Counted from the first letter of the stretch, positions 25,816 through 36,241 are shown. The stretch: 64,000 nt of DNA from Prochlorococcus sp. AG-347-J21 (GCA_003281455.1 QCBX01000006.1:37027-101026); one strand, 5' to 3'. A program made the numbers and translations. The notes: a model not told the origin generated them from the sequence alone.

Positions 25816-26218
25816 AGATACTTAAATTTTTTTTAATATAGACAAAATTACTAGTTTCAACACTCTGATGAAGTTTAAAATTTTAAACTAAGTTAATTCC
25901 AATTAGATAACTGAAAATCATCATTTAATTGAATTTTCACATACCTTACAATGACAATCTGAATTGGATATTCTTTCAGATTTAACCATTATTTTTTTTA
26001 AAAAATCCTTTGATTATTAAGAAAAAGTAAATAGAATCGAAAGAAATTCTAAAATTTAAACTTTTTTAAAATTTGAAATTTCTATCTAATCCTCTGCTAT
26101 CACTAAATTACTTGATAAATCTAATTGATAAAATTGTTTACACTAATTCAGCAATCTTTATAAATTCTTGAGAGAATCATATTACTAAAACTTAATTTTA
26201 ATTTAATAGTTCATAAAT
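25816..26218. other. 403-base leader region upstream of rpaA
   Basis: The space between the divergent starts of the 119-residue gene and rpaA. It must hold both promoters. It is very AT-rich. A 22-codon minus-strand ORF at 25921-25989 is the only peptide of note. No hairpin with a U-run is seen. The long leader fits a highly regulated gene such as rpaA, but I cannot place a -10 box with confidence. Confidence 0.4.
25921..25989 (-). CDS. Possible 22-residue cysteine peptide
   Basis: ATG to TGA; the product is MVKSERISNSDCHCKVCENSIK in full (split here as MVKSERISNS and DCHCKVCENSIK). The C-x-C-x-x-C cluster is like half of a small metallothionein. Only 22 codons, and an AAAGGA stretch lies more than 12 bases upstream, so it may be chance. 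Confidence 0.2.
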   Translation of the reverse strand: MVKSERISNSDCHCKVCENSIK

Positions 26219-27001
26219 ATGAAAATTTCAATCCTTTTAATTGAAGATGATCGTGATATGCGTGATTTGGTGGCTAGACATTTAGAACATTCTGGTTTCG
26301 ATGTCCAAAAAGCTGAAGATGGAATTAAAGGACAAGCATTAGCCCTTCAATATTCACCAGATTTAATCCTCTTAGATTTAATGCTACCAAGTGTTGATGG
26401 ATTAACTTTATGCCAGCGACTAAGAAGAGATGAAAGAACATCAAATATACCAATTTTGATGATAACTGCATTAGGTGGTCTTAAAGATAAAGTTACTGGG
26501 TTTAATTCTGGAGCAGATGATTATATTACTAAACCATTTGATCTGGAGGAATTACATGTACGTATAAAAGCTTTATTAAGAAGAACCCAAAGAGCTCAAT
26601 TAAATTCTAGTAACCAGCAAGAAATATTAAATTATGGTCCTTTAACTCTTGTTCCGGAAAGATTTGAAGCTATATGGTTTGAATCTCCTATTAGGTTAAC
26701 GCATCTTGAATTTGAACTGCTGCATTGTCTTTTGCAGAGGCATGGTCAAACTGTATCGCCAGCTTTAATTCTTAAAGAAGTATGGGGATATGAACCTGAT
26801 GATGATATTGAGACAATACGAGTTCATATTAGACACTTACGCACTAAGCTTGAACCAGATCCACGTAAACCTATGTATATAAAAACTGTATATGGTGCTG
26901 GATATTGTCTTGAGTTACCGCTAGGTTCTCAAGTGGAAACTGCTAAGCAAGAGTTTATTCAATCAAGAAATCCTGAATTTATAAATTCTGCAGTAGATTA
27001 A
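26219..27001 (+). CDS. rpaA: Response regulator RpaA
   Basis: 260 residues. Receiver domain with phospho-acceptor D53 ([13 protein letters not shown]) and KPFD lysine, then an OmpR-type winged helix ([20 protein letters not shown] ... [15 protein letters not shown]). The stretch [16 protein letters not shown] between the domains and the receiver sequence are those of RpaA, the cyanobacterial master output regulator of the KaiABC clock, phosphorylated by SasA. No partner kinase is in the window. ATG start after a 400-base leader. RpaB, encoded at 33014, has a clearly different receiver (RRILETRLSMIGY). Confidence 0.92.
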   Translation: MKISILLIEDDRDMRDLVARHLEHSGFDVQKAEDGIKGQALALQYSPDLILLDLMLPSVDGLTLCQRLRRDERTSNIPILMITALGGLKDKVTGFNSGADDYITKPFDLEELHVRIKALLRRTQRAQLNSSNQQEILNYGPLTLVPERFEAIWFESPIRLTHLEFELLHCLLQRHGQTVSPALILKEVWGYEPDDDIETIRVHIRHLRTKLEPDPRKPMYIKTVYGAGYCLELPLGSQVETAKQEFIQSRNPEFINSAVD

Positions 27002-27003
27002 TC

Positions 27004-27966
27004 TCATATATCTTCCATTGAGATTTTTAAAAAAGTAATTTCCCATCCCAACCTTGGTTGAATGTTTTTTCTTAAGAGGTATTTTAAATTTTCAAGTTTT
27101 TTAACTAAACCGATATTTTTTGTTTTTCTCCACCAAATAGTTTGAATTAAATTTACTAAATAAATCTGTTGAAAAATTTCTAATTTTTCTGATATTGATT
27201 TAGATATTTCTAATATTTCCAGACTATTTTTTATTGGAGAATCCAATTTGGTTATAATTTCATCTGAAAAATCATTCCAAATTTCAATATTTTCCAATAA
27301 TTGATTTGGAGACCCATTTGCAGAGTTTATTAAATCCTCAAATTTTAATTTTTTATTAATATCTAATTTAGAAGTATCTAAATATTCTTTCAAAATAGAC
27401 TCAATTTGTTTACTAGAAAAAGATCGAAATCTGATGATTTGACATCTTGAGATGATCGTATCTAAGAGAAGGTTTAATTTAGATGTTAGTAAGATAAAAA
27501 TCCCGTTACTAGGTTCTTCTAAGGTTTTTAAAAGGCAATTTGAGGCTGCTTCGTTTAAGAGGTGTGCATCAATAATTAAAACAATTTTCTTGTCTGAGTT
27601 TATTGATTTTTGACCAAGAAAAGTTTTGATATTTCGTATTTGCGCAATTTTAATAATTTCAGATCCACTTTTTATCGTTTTTTCAAGATCGGAACTTCCT
27701 GAACTTTTAGTCGCAAAAAGAGAATCAGGTTCAATAATTAAAAAATCAGGATGGTTATTGTTTGTAATTCTCTCCTCAATATTTTTGCTTAGTGAAGACT
27801 GTTTGAAAATCTCTTTTATAAATTGAAGAGCAGTTTGCTTTTTTCCTAATCCTTCAGCCCCATAAAATATATAACCATTAGCAAATGATTTGTTTTTAAT
27901 TATGTTGTTAAGACAGGCATTGACTTCTTCATGCAAGAAAAAATTATTTTTTTTAACCTCAATCAT
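27004..27966 (-). CDS. holB: DNA polymerase III delta-prime subunit
   Basis: 320 residues. Clamp-loader subunit of the AAA+ family. [20 protein letters not shown] gives a P-loop-like motif, followed by [29 protein letters not shown] (Walker B-like) and [20 protein letters not shown], then ISRCQIIRF with the SRC motif of clamp loaders. Together with DnaX and delta it loads the sliding clamp. It overlaps tmk by 4 bases (tmk-holB pairing is common in bacteria), confirming the assignment. Confidence 0.92.
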   Translation of the reverse strand: MIEVKKNNFFLHEEVNACLNNIIKNKSFANGYIFYGAEGLGKKQTALQFIKEIFKQSSLSKNIEERITNNNHPDFLIIEPDSLFATKSSGSSDLEKTIKSGSEIIKIAQIRNIKTFLGQKSINSDKKIVLIIDAHLLNEAASNCLLKTLEEPSNGIFILLTSKLNLLLDTIISRCQIIRFRSFSSKQIESILKEYLDTSKLDINKKLKFEDLINSANGSPNQLLENIEIWNDFSDEIITKLDSPIKNSLEILEISKSISEKLEIFQQIYLVNLIQTIWWRKTKNIGLVKKLENLKYLLRKNIQPRLGWEITFLKISMEDI

Positions 27967-28601
27967 TTGTTATTAGAAAAATTATTTAGCAAAGTCTCTT
28001 TAATTTGATTAGAAATAGTTTTAATGTTTTGTGAAGCAGATATTACTTTCCAGTTTTTTTGTTTGGCAATTAGTCTGAAGCCTTCATTTACTTTTTCTAA
28101 AAATTTAATACCTTCTGATTCTATTCTGTCTGGAATTTCATTTTTTCTTCGGAAAATACTTTCTTCTGGAGAAATTTCTAAGAAGAAAGTGAGATCAGGA
28201 GATTCTCCTTGACACACAATAGATTCAATATTTTTAATTATTTCTAAATTTATATTTCTTCCATAACCTTGATAAGCCAGGGTGGAATCGGAAAATCTAT
28301 CACTTATTACCCAATTATTGTTATTTAAAGCAGGTGAAATAATTTTGGAAACGTGTTCAGCTCTATCCGCTGAATAAAGCAATAATTCCGCAAGGGATGA
28401 AGGCTTGTTATTTTCATTATTATCAAGAATCAGTCCTCTAAGTTTTTTCCCTAAAAGACTGCCTCCCGGCTCTCTAGTTGTGATTAATTTAGACCCTTTA
28501 TTTATTAGACCACTATTAGGTAGCCATTTAGATATTTCATCTATTTGGGTAGTTTTACCACATCCATCAATGCCTTCAATAACGATAAATTTTCCTCTCA
28601 T
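27963..28601 (-). CDS. tmk: Thymidylate kinase
   Basis: 212 residues. Phosphorylates dTMP to dTDP. Walker [12 protein letters not shown] near residues 9-19, the DR(Y/F)-type [16 protein letters not shown] near 96-111, TREPGGS near 43-49, and the lid region near [12 protein letters not shown]. Same strand as and overlapping holB (4 bases); its start follows the P-ATPase stop without a gap, so the three genes likely form one operon. Confidence 0.95.
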   Translation of the reverse strand: MRGKFIVIEGIDGCGKTTQIDEISKWLPNSGLINKGSKLITTREPGGSLLGKKLRGLILDNNENNKPSSLAELLLYSADRAEHVSKIISPALNNNNWVISDRFSDSTLAYQGYGRNINLEIIKNIESIVCQGESPDLTFFLEISPEESIFRRKNEIPDRIESEGIKFLEKVNEGFRLIAKQKNWKVISASQNIKTISNQIKETLLNNFSNNK

Positions 28602-30896
28602 TTAATCCAAAGATAAAGCATTAATTACAACTGTCATAGAGCTGATAGCCATTAATAATGCTGCTATTGATGGAGTAAGAAGAATACCGTATTTAGGGAA
28701 TAAAATGCCTGCGGCTAAAGGTATAGCTAGTAAGTTGTAACCAAAAGCCCATGTTAGATTTTGCTTTATTTTTCTTATGCTTTTTTTTGCAAGATTTAAG
28801 GCGTAGGGTAATCCACTTAGTTGATCTCCCATCAGTACTACATCTGCATTTGCCTTGGCTATTTGAGTTCCTGATCCCACCGCAATTCCTAAGTCTGAGG
28901 ATGCTAAGGCTGGGACATCATTAATGCCATCTCCAATCATTGCTACTTTATTATTAATTTTTAATTTTTCTATAGTCTTTAGCTTCATTTCAGGAAGAAG
29001 ATCCCATTTTACTTCTGTATCTTTACAACCAATTTTTTTTGCTAAAGCTAAAACTGTTTGTTTCCTATCTCCACTTAAAATATTAATTTTGAATTTGTTT
29101 TTTCTTAAATTTTGAACTGTTTTAATGGAATCATCTCTGAGTAAATCTCCTAGGAAGATAAAGCCTAATAACTTATTTTTGATACTTACTCCAATGATAG
29201 TGTTCGTTTTTGTCTCTTCATTTTCAATGATATTTTTTGCATTACTATCAATAATTAATCCTTTACTTATTAGCCATTCAATATTTCCAATATTAATAGG
29301 TCCATCAATTGACTCCAATTCTCCAGAAATACCTCGACCTGAATGATTGAAGATTTTTTTTATTGGAAATAAACTTAAATTTTGTTTTTTTGACTCTTTA
29401 ATTAAGGCATCTGCGATTGGATGTCTGCTTTCCTTTTCTAAACTGGCAGCTATTCTTAATAAAAATGAATGATCATCATTATTTTTATAATCAACAATGA
29501 AAGGCTTCCCTTTTGTTAAAGTGCCTGTCTTGTCAAAAATAATGTGATTAATTTTTGAAGCCATCTCTATTTTGTCCCCCCCTTTAAATAAAACTCCTTT
29601 TTTTGCTGCTTTACCTGATGCGACAGTTATTACAGTTGGGGTGGCTAAACCTAATGCACAAGGACAAGCTATTACTAAAACAGCAATTGACAATTGAATG
29701 GCTAAACTAAGAAAATTCTCAGCATTACTACCAAGAGAGCTATGAAGTGTATGGCTTGAGTGAGTGATGAAAATATTATTATGACTTAATAAATCTGGCC
29801 AAATATTTCTCGCCCCCTTCCACCAAAAGAAGAAGGTTAAAGTAGCAAAAATAAGTACAAAGTAAGTAAATTTGCCTGCAATTTGATCAGTAATTCTTTG
29901 AATGCTTGGTTTTCTAGCGTTTACTGACTCAATAAGATTTACTAGTTTTGCAAGAGAAGAATCCCCTCCGACCTTTTGTACTTTAAGTCTTAGAGTTGAA
30001 TTAAGATTTAAAGACCCACTCGATAGAATCTCGCCTTCTTTTACCTCGATAGGTTTGGATTCACCAGTAATATGTGAAACATCAACATATGAATTACCTT
30101 GAGTAACAATGCAGTCAGCAGGTACTCTGTCACCTGCTAAAACTTGAATCTCTTGATCAGGTCTTAAAGTGTTCACTCTTATTGATTTTATTTGATTATC
30201 ATCTGTGTAAATATTCGCCATTTCAGGTTGAAGATCTAATAACTCTCCAATTGATGAACCGGTTTGGTATTTTGCTCTTTCCTCTAAGAAACGTCCAATC
30301 AATATAAAACCTAACAGCATAACTGGTTCATTAAAAAAACAAGGAAAACCAGTGGCAGGAAAGATTAAGGATAGAAGACTAGTTGTATATGCGCTTGTTA
30401 CTCCAAGAGCTACGAGAGAATCCATATCAGGACGGTTCTTAATAAAAGATTTAAATCCATTAATAATTATTTCTCTGCCAGGAAATAATAGAGCTAATGT
30501 TGCTAATGAAGCGTGAAAAAATATATTACCTAATATTGGAAAATTTATATATCTTCCTTCTGCAAGATGACCTAAAACTGAAAAAAATAAAAGTAATAAA
30601 GCAAAAGTTAGTTTTTTCCATTGATTATTCCACTTCTTTTTTTTTTCTAATTCTGCCTTATTTATTTTTTTTGAAAAATCATTTATGTAAATCTTCGATG
30701 GGAAACCATTCTCTTTTAGATTTTTGAGAACTGGTTCTATTTCTATATGTTTTTGGGTAATTTCAAAATATGCACTTTCAGTTAGTAAGTTAACAGAGAC
30801 ATTTTCAATACCATCAGAATTATTTAATATTTTTTCAACAGTACTAACACAACCTCCGCACTTCATCCCTGTAATGCTTAATTGAACGCTTTCCAT
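28602..30896 (-). CDS. Heavy-metal P-type ATPase, copper type
   Basis: 764 residues from ATG at 30896 (a GTG at 30905 would add three). One N-terminal metal-binding domain with GMKCGGC (C13, C16), eight membrane helices, the actuator motif HITGESKP, metal-site CPC in [10 protein letters not shown], phosphorylation site [11 protein letters not shown] in [10 protein letters not shown] and hinge [10 protein letters not shown]. The CPC motif and single GMxCxxC domain fit copper/silver transport (CopA/PacS/CtaA type); direction is not certain. A histidine-bearing loop (positions 29742-29783) precedes the CPC helix. Divergent from ycf3 across 120 bases. Confidence 0.92.
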   Translation of the reverse strand: MESVQLSITGMKCGGCVSTVEKILNNSDGIENVSVNLLTESAYFEITQKHIEIEPVLKNLKENGFPSKIYINDFSKKINKAELEKKKKWNNQWKKLTFALLLLFFSVLGHLAEGRYINFPILGNIFFHASLATLALLFPGREIIINGFKSFIKNRPDMDSLVALGVTSAYTTSLLSLIFPATGFPCFFNEPVMLLGFILIGRFLEERAKYQTGSSIGELLDLQPEMANIYTDDNQIKSIRVNTLRPDQEIQVLAGDRVPADCIVTQGNSYVDVSHITGESKPIEVKEGEILSSGSLNLNSTLRLKVQKVGGDSSLAKLVNLIESVNARKPSIQRITDQIAGKFTYFVLIFATLTFFFWWKGARNIWPDLLSHNNIFITHSSHTLHSSLGSNAENFLSLAIQLSIAVLVIACPCALGLATPTVITVASGKAAKKGVLFKGGDKIEMASKINHIIFDKTGTLTKGKPFIVDYKNNDDHSFLLRIAASLEKESRHPIADALIKESKKQNLSLFPIKKIFNHSGRGISGELESIDGPINIGNIEWLISKGLIIDSNAKNIIENEETKTNTIIGVSIKNKLLGFIFLGDLLRDDSIKTVQNLRKNKFKINILSGDRKQTVLALAKKIGCKDTEVKWDLLPEMKLKTIEKLKINNKVAMIGDGINDVPALASSDLGIAVGSGTQIAKANADVVLMGDQLSGLPYALNLAKKSIRKIKQNLTWAFGYNLLAIPLAAGILFPKYGILLTPSIAALLMAISSMTVVINALSLD

Positions 30897-31016
30897 ATTT
30901 TTCACGATTGCAGCAAATTAATGCTTAAATTATCTTTAACTATAATAATAAATGTAATAGACTTTTTAAATAGTTATTTTTTAAATTACTATAATAATTT
31001 TATTAGTTTTAGAGCG

Positions 31017-31538
31017 GTGCCTAGTAATCAAAACAGAGACAATTTTATCGATAAAGCTTTTACTGTAATTGCTGAATCAATAGTAAAAATAATGCCTATT
31101 GCAGATAAAGAAAAAAAAGCATATATCTATTATCGAGACGGCCTAGCTGCACAAAATAATGGGGATTATTCGGAAGCATTAGAATATTACAAAGAGAGTT
31201 TACTACTTGAAGAAAATAAAATTGATAGGGGTGAGACTTTAAAAAATATGGCAATAATATACATGAGTAATGGTGAAGAGGATCTGTCTATTGAAACTTA
31301 TGAAAAAGCGTTAGTAGAGAATCCCAAACAGCCATCATGCTTTAAAAATATAGGTTTGATTTATGAAAAAAGAGGAAGATATGCTGAGCAAAATGGTGAT
31401 TTGGATCAGAGAGATATTTGGTTTGATAAAGCTGCTGAAGTCTGGTCTAAAGCTGTGAGATTATATCCAGGTGGTTATCTAGATATTGAGAATTGGTTGA
31501 AAAACTCAGGAAGAAGTTCAATCGATATGTATCTTTAA
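31017..31538 (+). CDS. ycf3: Photosystem I assembly protein Ycf3
   Basis: 173 residues from a GTG at 31017, which gives the standard Ycf3 length and the opening [16 protein letters not shown]. The frame is open far upstream but that region is low-complexity. Three TPR units are visible: [20 protein letters not shown], then [20 protein letters not shown], then [20 protein letters not shown]. Ycf3 is a thylakoid-surface chaperone for PSI core assembly. It is convergent with radA (6 bases apart). Confidence 0.93.
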   Translation: MPSNQNRDNFIDKAFTVIAESIVKIMPIADKEKKAYIYYRDGLAAQNNGDYSEALEYYKESLLLEENKIDRGETLKNMAIIYMSNGEEDLSIETYEKALVENPKQPSCFKNIGLIYEKRGRYAEQNGDLDQRDIWFDKAAEVWSKAVRLYPGGYLDIENWLKNSGRSSIDMYL

Positions 31539-31544
31539 TTTTTT

Positions 31545-32906
31545 TTAATCTGATAAAGAATAGTCGACTGCCTCTTTAATATTGGAGATCTCTTTGATAT
31601 TAATTAGATTTTGAAAATTATTATTTAGCTTCTCCTCTAGTTTTGGCACTACGATATTTTTGATACCTAATCTTGCAGCTTCTTCTATCTTTATTCTAAT
31701 GTTATTCGATTTTCTAACCTGACCGCTCAAACCTAATTCCCCAATAAATGAGCAACTTGCCAACGGAGGAATATTTTTCAAACTTGATAAAATTGATATT
31801 GCTACACCTAAGTCAGATGATGGATCATTAACCTCAAAACCCCCACCAGTTGCAACGTAACAATCAAATTCAGATAATTTTATTCCTACGTGTTTTTCAA
31901 CAACAGCGAGAATTTGATGCAATCTATTTATGCTTATTCCAGTTGTAGTACGTCTTGGGTTACTGTAGAAAGTTTTATTTACCAATGCTTGTATATCAAC
32001 TGCTAATGGTCGAGTACCTTCATTTGTAATAGTAGTTGTTACACCTGAAATATTTTCTTTATTTGTAAAAATTGAACTTGGGTTTTTTATCTCTCTTAAT
32101 CCCTCTTCAAGCATTTCAAAAATCCCAATCTCGAAGGTCGATCCAAATCGATTTTTTATACTTCTTAGTAATCTATGTGAGGATATCTTATCTCCTTCAA
32201 AGTTTATTACTGTATCAACTAAATGCTCTAGAGTTTTAGGGCCAGCTAAAGCACCATCTTTGGTTACATGACCAATTATTAGAAGCGCGATATTATTGTC
32301 TTTGGCAAGATTTTGCAATTCAGATGAACATGCTCTAACTTGAGAAACCGATCCTGGAGAACTTTGCATTTCATGATTATGGATAGCTTGAATACTATCA
32401 ATAATTGCAAAACTTGGATTGACACGTTTGATCTCTTCAATAATTAGCGATAAGTTAGTTTCTGCAAAAATTTTTAAATCATTACTGTTTTGATTTAATC
32501 TTTCCCATCTAATTTTTACTTGTTCTAAAGATTCTTCTGCAGTTATGTATAAAACTTTCTCATTAAGAGATATTTTTCCTGCTGATTGAAGAACTATTGT
32601 GCTTTTACCTATACCTGGTTCTCCACCAAGTAAAACAACAGATCCAGGCACTATTCCACCTCCAAGAACTCGGTCAAATTCCTTAAAACCACTCGTTAAT
32701 CTTGATATTTTTTTTGATGAGATCTCATGAAATGGTATAGATTTTTTACTGTTTTTGATATTTTTTATTTCATGATATTTCAAGCTCTTATTTTTTATTT
32801 CTTCAACAATGGAATTCCATGAGTTGCAATTAAGGCATTTACCAAAGTATTGAGAAGTTTCAGACCCACAATTCTGACAAATAAAAGTCGATAATTTGCT
32901 AGACAT
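31545..32906 (-). CDS. radA: DNA repair protein RadA (Sms)
   Basis: 453 residues. N-terminal zinc motif FICQNCGSETSQYFGKCLNC (C10, C13, C27, C30), Walker A GGEPGIGKSTIVL, Walker B FAIIDSIQAI, the RadA-specific KNRFG motif in RSIKNRFGST, and a C-terminal Lon-protease-like domain (IGELGLSGQVRKSNN). RadA is a DnaB-like branch migration helicase in recombination. ATG start; its promoter lies in the 107-base spacer shared with rpaB. Confidence 0.95.
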   Translation of the reverse strand: MSSKLSTFICQNCGSETSQYFGKCLNCNSWNSIVEEIKNKSLKYHEIKNIKNSKKSIPFHEISSKKISRLTSGFKEFDRVLGGGIVPGSVVLLGGEPGIGKSTIVLQSAGKISLNEKVLYITAEESLEQVKIRWERLNQNSNDLKIFAETNLSLIIEEIKRVNPSFAIIDSIQAIHNHEMQSSPGSVSQVRACSSELQNLAKDNNIALLIIGHVTKDGALAGPKTLEHLVDTVINFEGDKISSHRLLRSIKNRFGSTFEIGIFEMLEEGLREIKNPSSIFTNKENISGVTTTITNEGTRPLAVDIQALVNKTFYSNPRRTTTGISINRLHQILAVVEKHVGIKLSEFDCYVATGGGFEVNDPSSDLGVAISILSSLKNIPPLASCSFIGELGLSGQVRKSNNIRIKIEEAARLGIKNIVVPKLEEKLNNNFQNLINIKEISNIKEAVDYSLSD

Positions 32907-33013
32907 TAAGTTTCTGAATGAAGTAATGGAACTAGAATGTTTGGGATTTTGCCCCTCTACAAGTTAGATTAGATTAATAATAAATTCTCTTACTGATTAG
33001 CTAATAGAAACAA

Positions 33014-33760
33014 ATGGCTCTATCTAGTCAAACTAAAGAAACTATACTTGTCGCAGATGACGAGGCAAGTATTAGAAGAATTCTGGAGACACGTCTCTCC
33101 ATGATTGGCTACAAAGTTGTAACTGCAAGTGATGGTAAAGAAGCACTAAAGTTATTTAAGGATTATGAACCTGATTTAGTAGTGCTTGACGTCATGATGC
33201 CAAAGCTAGATGGTTATGGAGTTTGTCAAGAATTAAGGAAAGATTCTGATGTTCCAATTGTTATGTTAACTGCATTAGGAGATGTTGCAGATAGGATAAC
33301 AGGTTTAGAATTAGGAGCTGATGATTATGTAGTAAAACCATTCAGCCCAAAGGAGTTAGAAGCTAGAATTAGGTGTGTTCTCAGAAGAATCGACAAAGAA
33401 CAAATTCCTGGAATGCCTAATTCAGGATTAATTTTGGTAACAGATATTAAAATTGATACAAATCGAAGACAAGTTTTTAAAAGCGATGAGAGAATAAGAT
33501 TAACTGGAATGGAATTTAGTCTCTTAGAACTTTTGGTAAGTAGGTCAGGAGAGCCATTTAGCAGAGGAGAGATTTTGAAAGAAGTCTGGGGATATACCCC
33601 AGAGAGACATGTAGATACTAGAGTCGTGGATGTTCATATATCAAGATTAAGATCAAAACTTGAAGCTGATCCAGCAAATCCTGAATTAATTTTGACAGCA
33701 AGGGGTACAGGATATCTTTTTCAACGGATCGTTGATATTGCTCCTTTTGATAGTAAATAG
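33014..33760 (+). CDS. rpaB: Response regulator RpaB (Ycf27)
   Basis: 248 residues. The receiver has ILVADDEASIRRILETRLSM and phospho-acceptor D59 (DLVVLDVMMPKLDG), followed by an OmpR-type DNA-binding domain (LTGMEFSLLELLVSRSGEPF ... VDVHISRLRSKLE). The RRILETRLSMIGY stretch is diagnostic for RpaB/Ycf27, the essential high-light and redox regulator that binds HLR1 sites, partner of the kinase NblS. The plsX start follows its TAG stop with no gap, an arrangement that could couple their translation. Confidence 0.95.
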   Translation: MALSSQTKETILVADDEASIRRILETRLSMIGYKVVTASDGKEALKLFKDYEPDLVVLDVMMPKLDGYGVCQELRKDSDVPIVMLTALGDVADRITGLELGADDYVVKPFSPKELEARIRCVLRRIDKEQIPGMPNSGLILVTDIKIDTNRRQVFKSDERIRLTGMEFSLLELLVSRSGEPFSRGEILKEVWGYTPERHVDTRVVDVHISRLRSKLEADPANPELILTARGTGYLFQRIVDIAPFDSK

Positions 33761-35167
33761 ATGGGTAAAGAAACAGCGCAAAAAATTAACAAGTCCAGAG
33801 CTATTAGAAGATTAGTGATTTGGTACAAAAGAAATTCGGCTGTAACTTCTATAGTTGATACTGCTGCTAGTTCTGCAGTAACGGCTAGTAATGTTGCGGG
33901 TAATATGGTTTCTAGTGCTGGTTCTGTTGTGAACACAGCTAGTAATGTTGCGAGTAATGTTGCTGGTAATGTAGTCTCAAGCGCTGAATCTGTAGTGAAT
34001 ACTGCCAGTAATGTTGTTTCAAATGCTAGTTCTATAGCTAAAAATACATTACAGCCATTAGTTTTTGACCCATTAAAAAGATTACAAAATAATGATAATA
34101 TTTTAGATAGGGTGGAGGAATCTCAATCTAATAGAATTTGGATCGCAGTTGATGGTATGGGTGGAGATTATGCTCCCGGTCCAATTCTTGAGGGTTGCCT
34201 CGAAGCAATAAGTAGATTTCCAATAAATATAAAGTTTGTCGGCAAAATTGAAAAAGTTAAAGTTGCAGCAGAAAAAATTGGTTTAGCAGAATTATTAGAA
34301 AATGAAATAGATAATAATCGTCTTGAATTAATTGATAGTGGAGAGCCTATTGGGATGAATGAAGAAGCTACTGCAGTTAGAAAAAGGAAAAATGCAAGTA
34401 TAAACGTTGCAATGGATTTAGTGAGAAATAATAAAGCTGAAGCTGTCTACTCAGCGGGTAATTCAGGTGCCATGATGGCTTCTGCTATATTTAGAATTGG
34501 GAGATTGAAAGGGATTGATAGACCAGCTATAGGAGCATTATTCCCAACAAGGGACCAAACTCGCCCTGTACTCGTTTTGGATGTCGGTGCCAATACTGAT
34601 TGTAAGCCATCTTATCTGCATCAATTTGCTCTTCTAGGTAATATTTATGCCAAAGATGTCTTACAAGTAAAAAAACCAAGAATTGGTCTTTTAAATATCG
34701 GAGAAGAAGAATGCAAAGGAAATGATTTATCCCTAAAAACATTTGAATTATTATCTTCTGAAAAAAGTTTTGATTTTGGAGGGAATTGTGAAGGGCGAGA
34801 TGTATTATCAGGTAGTTTTGACGTAGTAGTCTGTGATGGATTTACTGGAAATATATTATTGAAATTTCTTGAATCTGTGGGAGGAGTTTTATTAGATATT
34901 TTGAGATCTGAGCTTCCACGAGGAAGGAGGGGGAAAGTGGGTTCAGCTTTTTTAAAAAGTAATCTACTCAGAATTAAGAAAAGGTTAGATCATGCCGAAC
35001 ATGGAGGAGCTTTATTACTTGGGGTGAATGGTATTTGCGTTATTGGTCATGGAAGTAGCAAATCTTTATCAGTAGTTAGTGCTCTTCGCTTGGCCCACTC
35101 TGCAGTGAATCATGGTGTCATGGATAATTTAAATGAACTGCAAAAGCTTCAAGTTTTAAATTCATAA
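33761..35167 (+). CDS. plsX: Phosphate acyltransferase PlsX with repeat-containing N-terminal extension
   Basis: 468 residues; PlsX is usually about 330-350. The core starts near residue 125 (RIWIAVDGMGGDYAPGPILE) and has YSAGNSGAMMASA, LVLDVGANTDCKP, NIGEEECKGN and VCDGFTGNILLKF. PlsX makes acyl-phosphate from acyl-ACP for the first step of phospholipid synthesis. Residues 1-35 are basic (NKSRAIRRLVIWYKRN) and 36-90 form five 11-residue repeats rich in V, A, S, N, which could bind membrane. ATG immediately after rpaB. Confidence 0.95.
   Translation: MGKETAQKINKSRAIRRLVIWYKRNSAVTSIVDTAASSAVTASNVAGNMVSSAGSVVNTASNVASNVAGNVVSSAESVVNTASNVVSNASSIAKNTLQPLVFDPLKRLQNNDNILDRVEESQSNRIWIAVDGMGGDYAPGPILEGCLEAISRFPINIKFVGKIEKVKVAAEKIGLAELLENEIDNNRLELIDSGEPIGMNEEATAVRKRKNASINVAMDLVRNNKAEAVYSAGNSGAMMASAIFRIGRLKGIDRPAIGALFPTRDQTRPVLVLDVGANTDCKPSYLHQFALLGNIYAKDVLQVKKPRIGLLNIGEEECKGNDLSLKTFELLSSEKSFDFGGNCEGRDVLSGSFDVVVCDGFTGNILLKFLESVGGVLLDILRSELPRGRRGKVGSAFLKSNLLRIKKRLDHAEHGGALLLGVNGICVIGHGSSKSLSVVSALRLAHSAVNHGVMDNLNELQKLQVLNS
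33866..34030 (+). repeat. Array of five 11-residue repeats inside plsX
   Basis: The encoded units are ASSAVTASNVA, GNMVSSAGSVV, NTASNVASNVA, GNVVSSAESVV and NTASNVVSNAS (residues 36-90). Units 2-3 and 4-5 form a 22-residue near-duplicate. An 11-residue period suggests a 3-11 amphipathic helix, as in perilipin- and synuclein-like lipid-binding proteins. Confidence 0.75.
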
Positions 35168-35176
35168 AGCATATTG

Positions 35177-35196
35177 AGTCAAATTTATGTTTGACT
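35177..35196. promoter_or_regulatory. Inverted repeat before fabH
   Basis: AGTCAAA (35177-35183), loop TTTATG, TTTGACT (35190-35196), a perfect 7-bp stem 24 bases before the fabH start codon. No U-run follows. It may be an operator or an mRNA hairpin between plsX and fabH. Confidence 0.35.
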
Positions 35197-35220
35197 AATA
35201 TAAGTAACTAAAAAACTCTT

Positions 35221-36228
35221 TTGGAAGGAATAAATTTTAATCAGATTGGAGTGTCATTCAAGGGAAGCGGAAGTTATGTACCTAATCAAATTCTAACCAA
35301 TCAAAAAATTAGTCAAAAAGTTGATACAAGCAATGAATGGATAAAATCTAGAACGGGTATATCTGAAAGAAGAATCTCTAGCTTAGGAGATAATGTTACT
35401 GAGATGGGTTATAAGGCGGCTCTAACTGCTATAGAAATGGCTAATTGGGATATGAAAACGATTGATTTGATTGTTTTAGCTACTTCTACTCCGCATGATT
35501 TATTTGGATCAGCGCCATCCATTCAAGCTAAATTAGGGGCTGCTAATGCTGTAGCTTTCGATTTAACTGCAGCATGTAGTGGTTTCTTATTTGCCTTAAT
35601 TACAGCCTCACAATATTTAAAAGGGGGTAGATTTAAAAGGGCTATTGTTATAGGAGCAGATCAATTATCAAGCTTTGTCGATTGGAATGATAGAAGAAGT
35701 TGTATCCTCTTTGGAGATGGTGCAGGTGCATTAGCAATTGAAGCTACAAATGAATTTGATAATTTAATTGGTTTTGATATGAGAACTGACGGAAAAAGGG
35801 GTTCTTTCCTTAATCTTCCATCTAAAAATAATAAGGATTCAATAATTGATAATATTGATTTTTCAAGTGGAGCTTTTTCTCCAATTCAGATGAATGGTCA
35901 GGAAGTGTATAAATTTGCAGTTAGAGAAGTTCCGATAATTCTTGAAAATTTGTTTAAGAAAATAAATTATAATTTCGATGAAGTTGATTGGCTTGTATTG
36001 CATCAAGCTAATCAAAGGATATTGGATTCTGTAGGAGACAGGTTAAAAATTCCTAGAGAAAAAATTCTTAGCAATTTAGAAAAATATGGTAATACTTCAG
36101 CAGCAACAATTCCACTAGTTATGGATGAGGCTATTAGAAATAATAGAATTAAACAAAATGATATTATTGCCACAAGTGGTTTTGGTGCTGGGTTAAGTTG
36201 GGGTGCAGCCCTCATTAAATGGGGTTAA
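35221..36228 (+). CDS. fabH: 3-oxoacyl-ACP synthase III
   Basis: 335 residues, TTG start. FabH condenses acetyl-CoA with malonyl-ACP to start fatty acid synthesis. The catalytic triad is visible: C119 in LTAACSGFLF, histidine in VLHQANQRIL and asparagine in KYGNTSAA. The opening FKGSGSYVPNQILTNQKI is normal. It lies between plsX and fabD, a classic fatty-acid cluster. The stop is 14 bases before the fabD start. Confidence 0.96.
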   Translation: MEGINFNQIGVSFKGSGSYVPNQILTNQKISQKVDTSNEWIKSRTGISERRISSLGDNVTEMGYKAALTAIEMANWDMKTIDLIVLATSTPHDLFGSAPSIQAKLGAANAVAFDLTAACSGFLFALITASQYLKGGRFKRAIVIGADQLSSFVDWNDRRSCILFGDGAGALAIEATNEFDNLIGFDMRTDGKRGSFLNLPSKNNKDSIIDNIDFSSGAFSPIQMNGQEVYKFAVREVPIILENLFKKINYNFDEVDWLVLHQANQRILDSVGDRLKIPREKILSNLEKYGNTSAATIPLVMDEAIRNNRIKQNDIIATSGFGAGLSWGAALIKWG

Positions 36229-36241
36229 AAAAAGGAGCATT

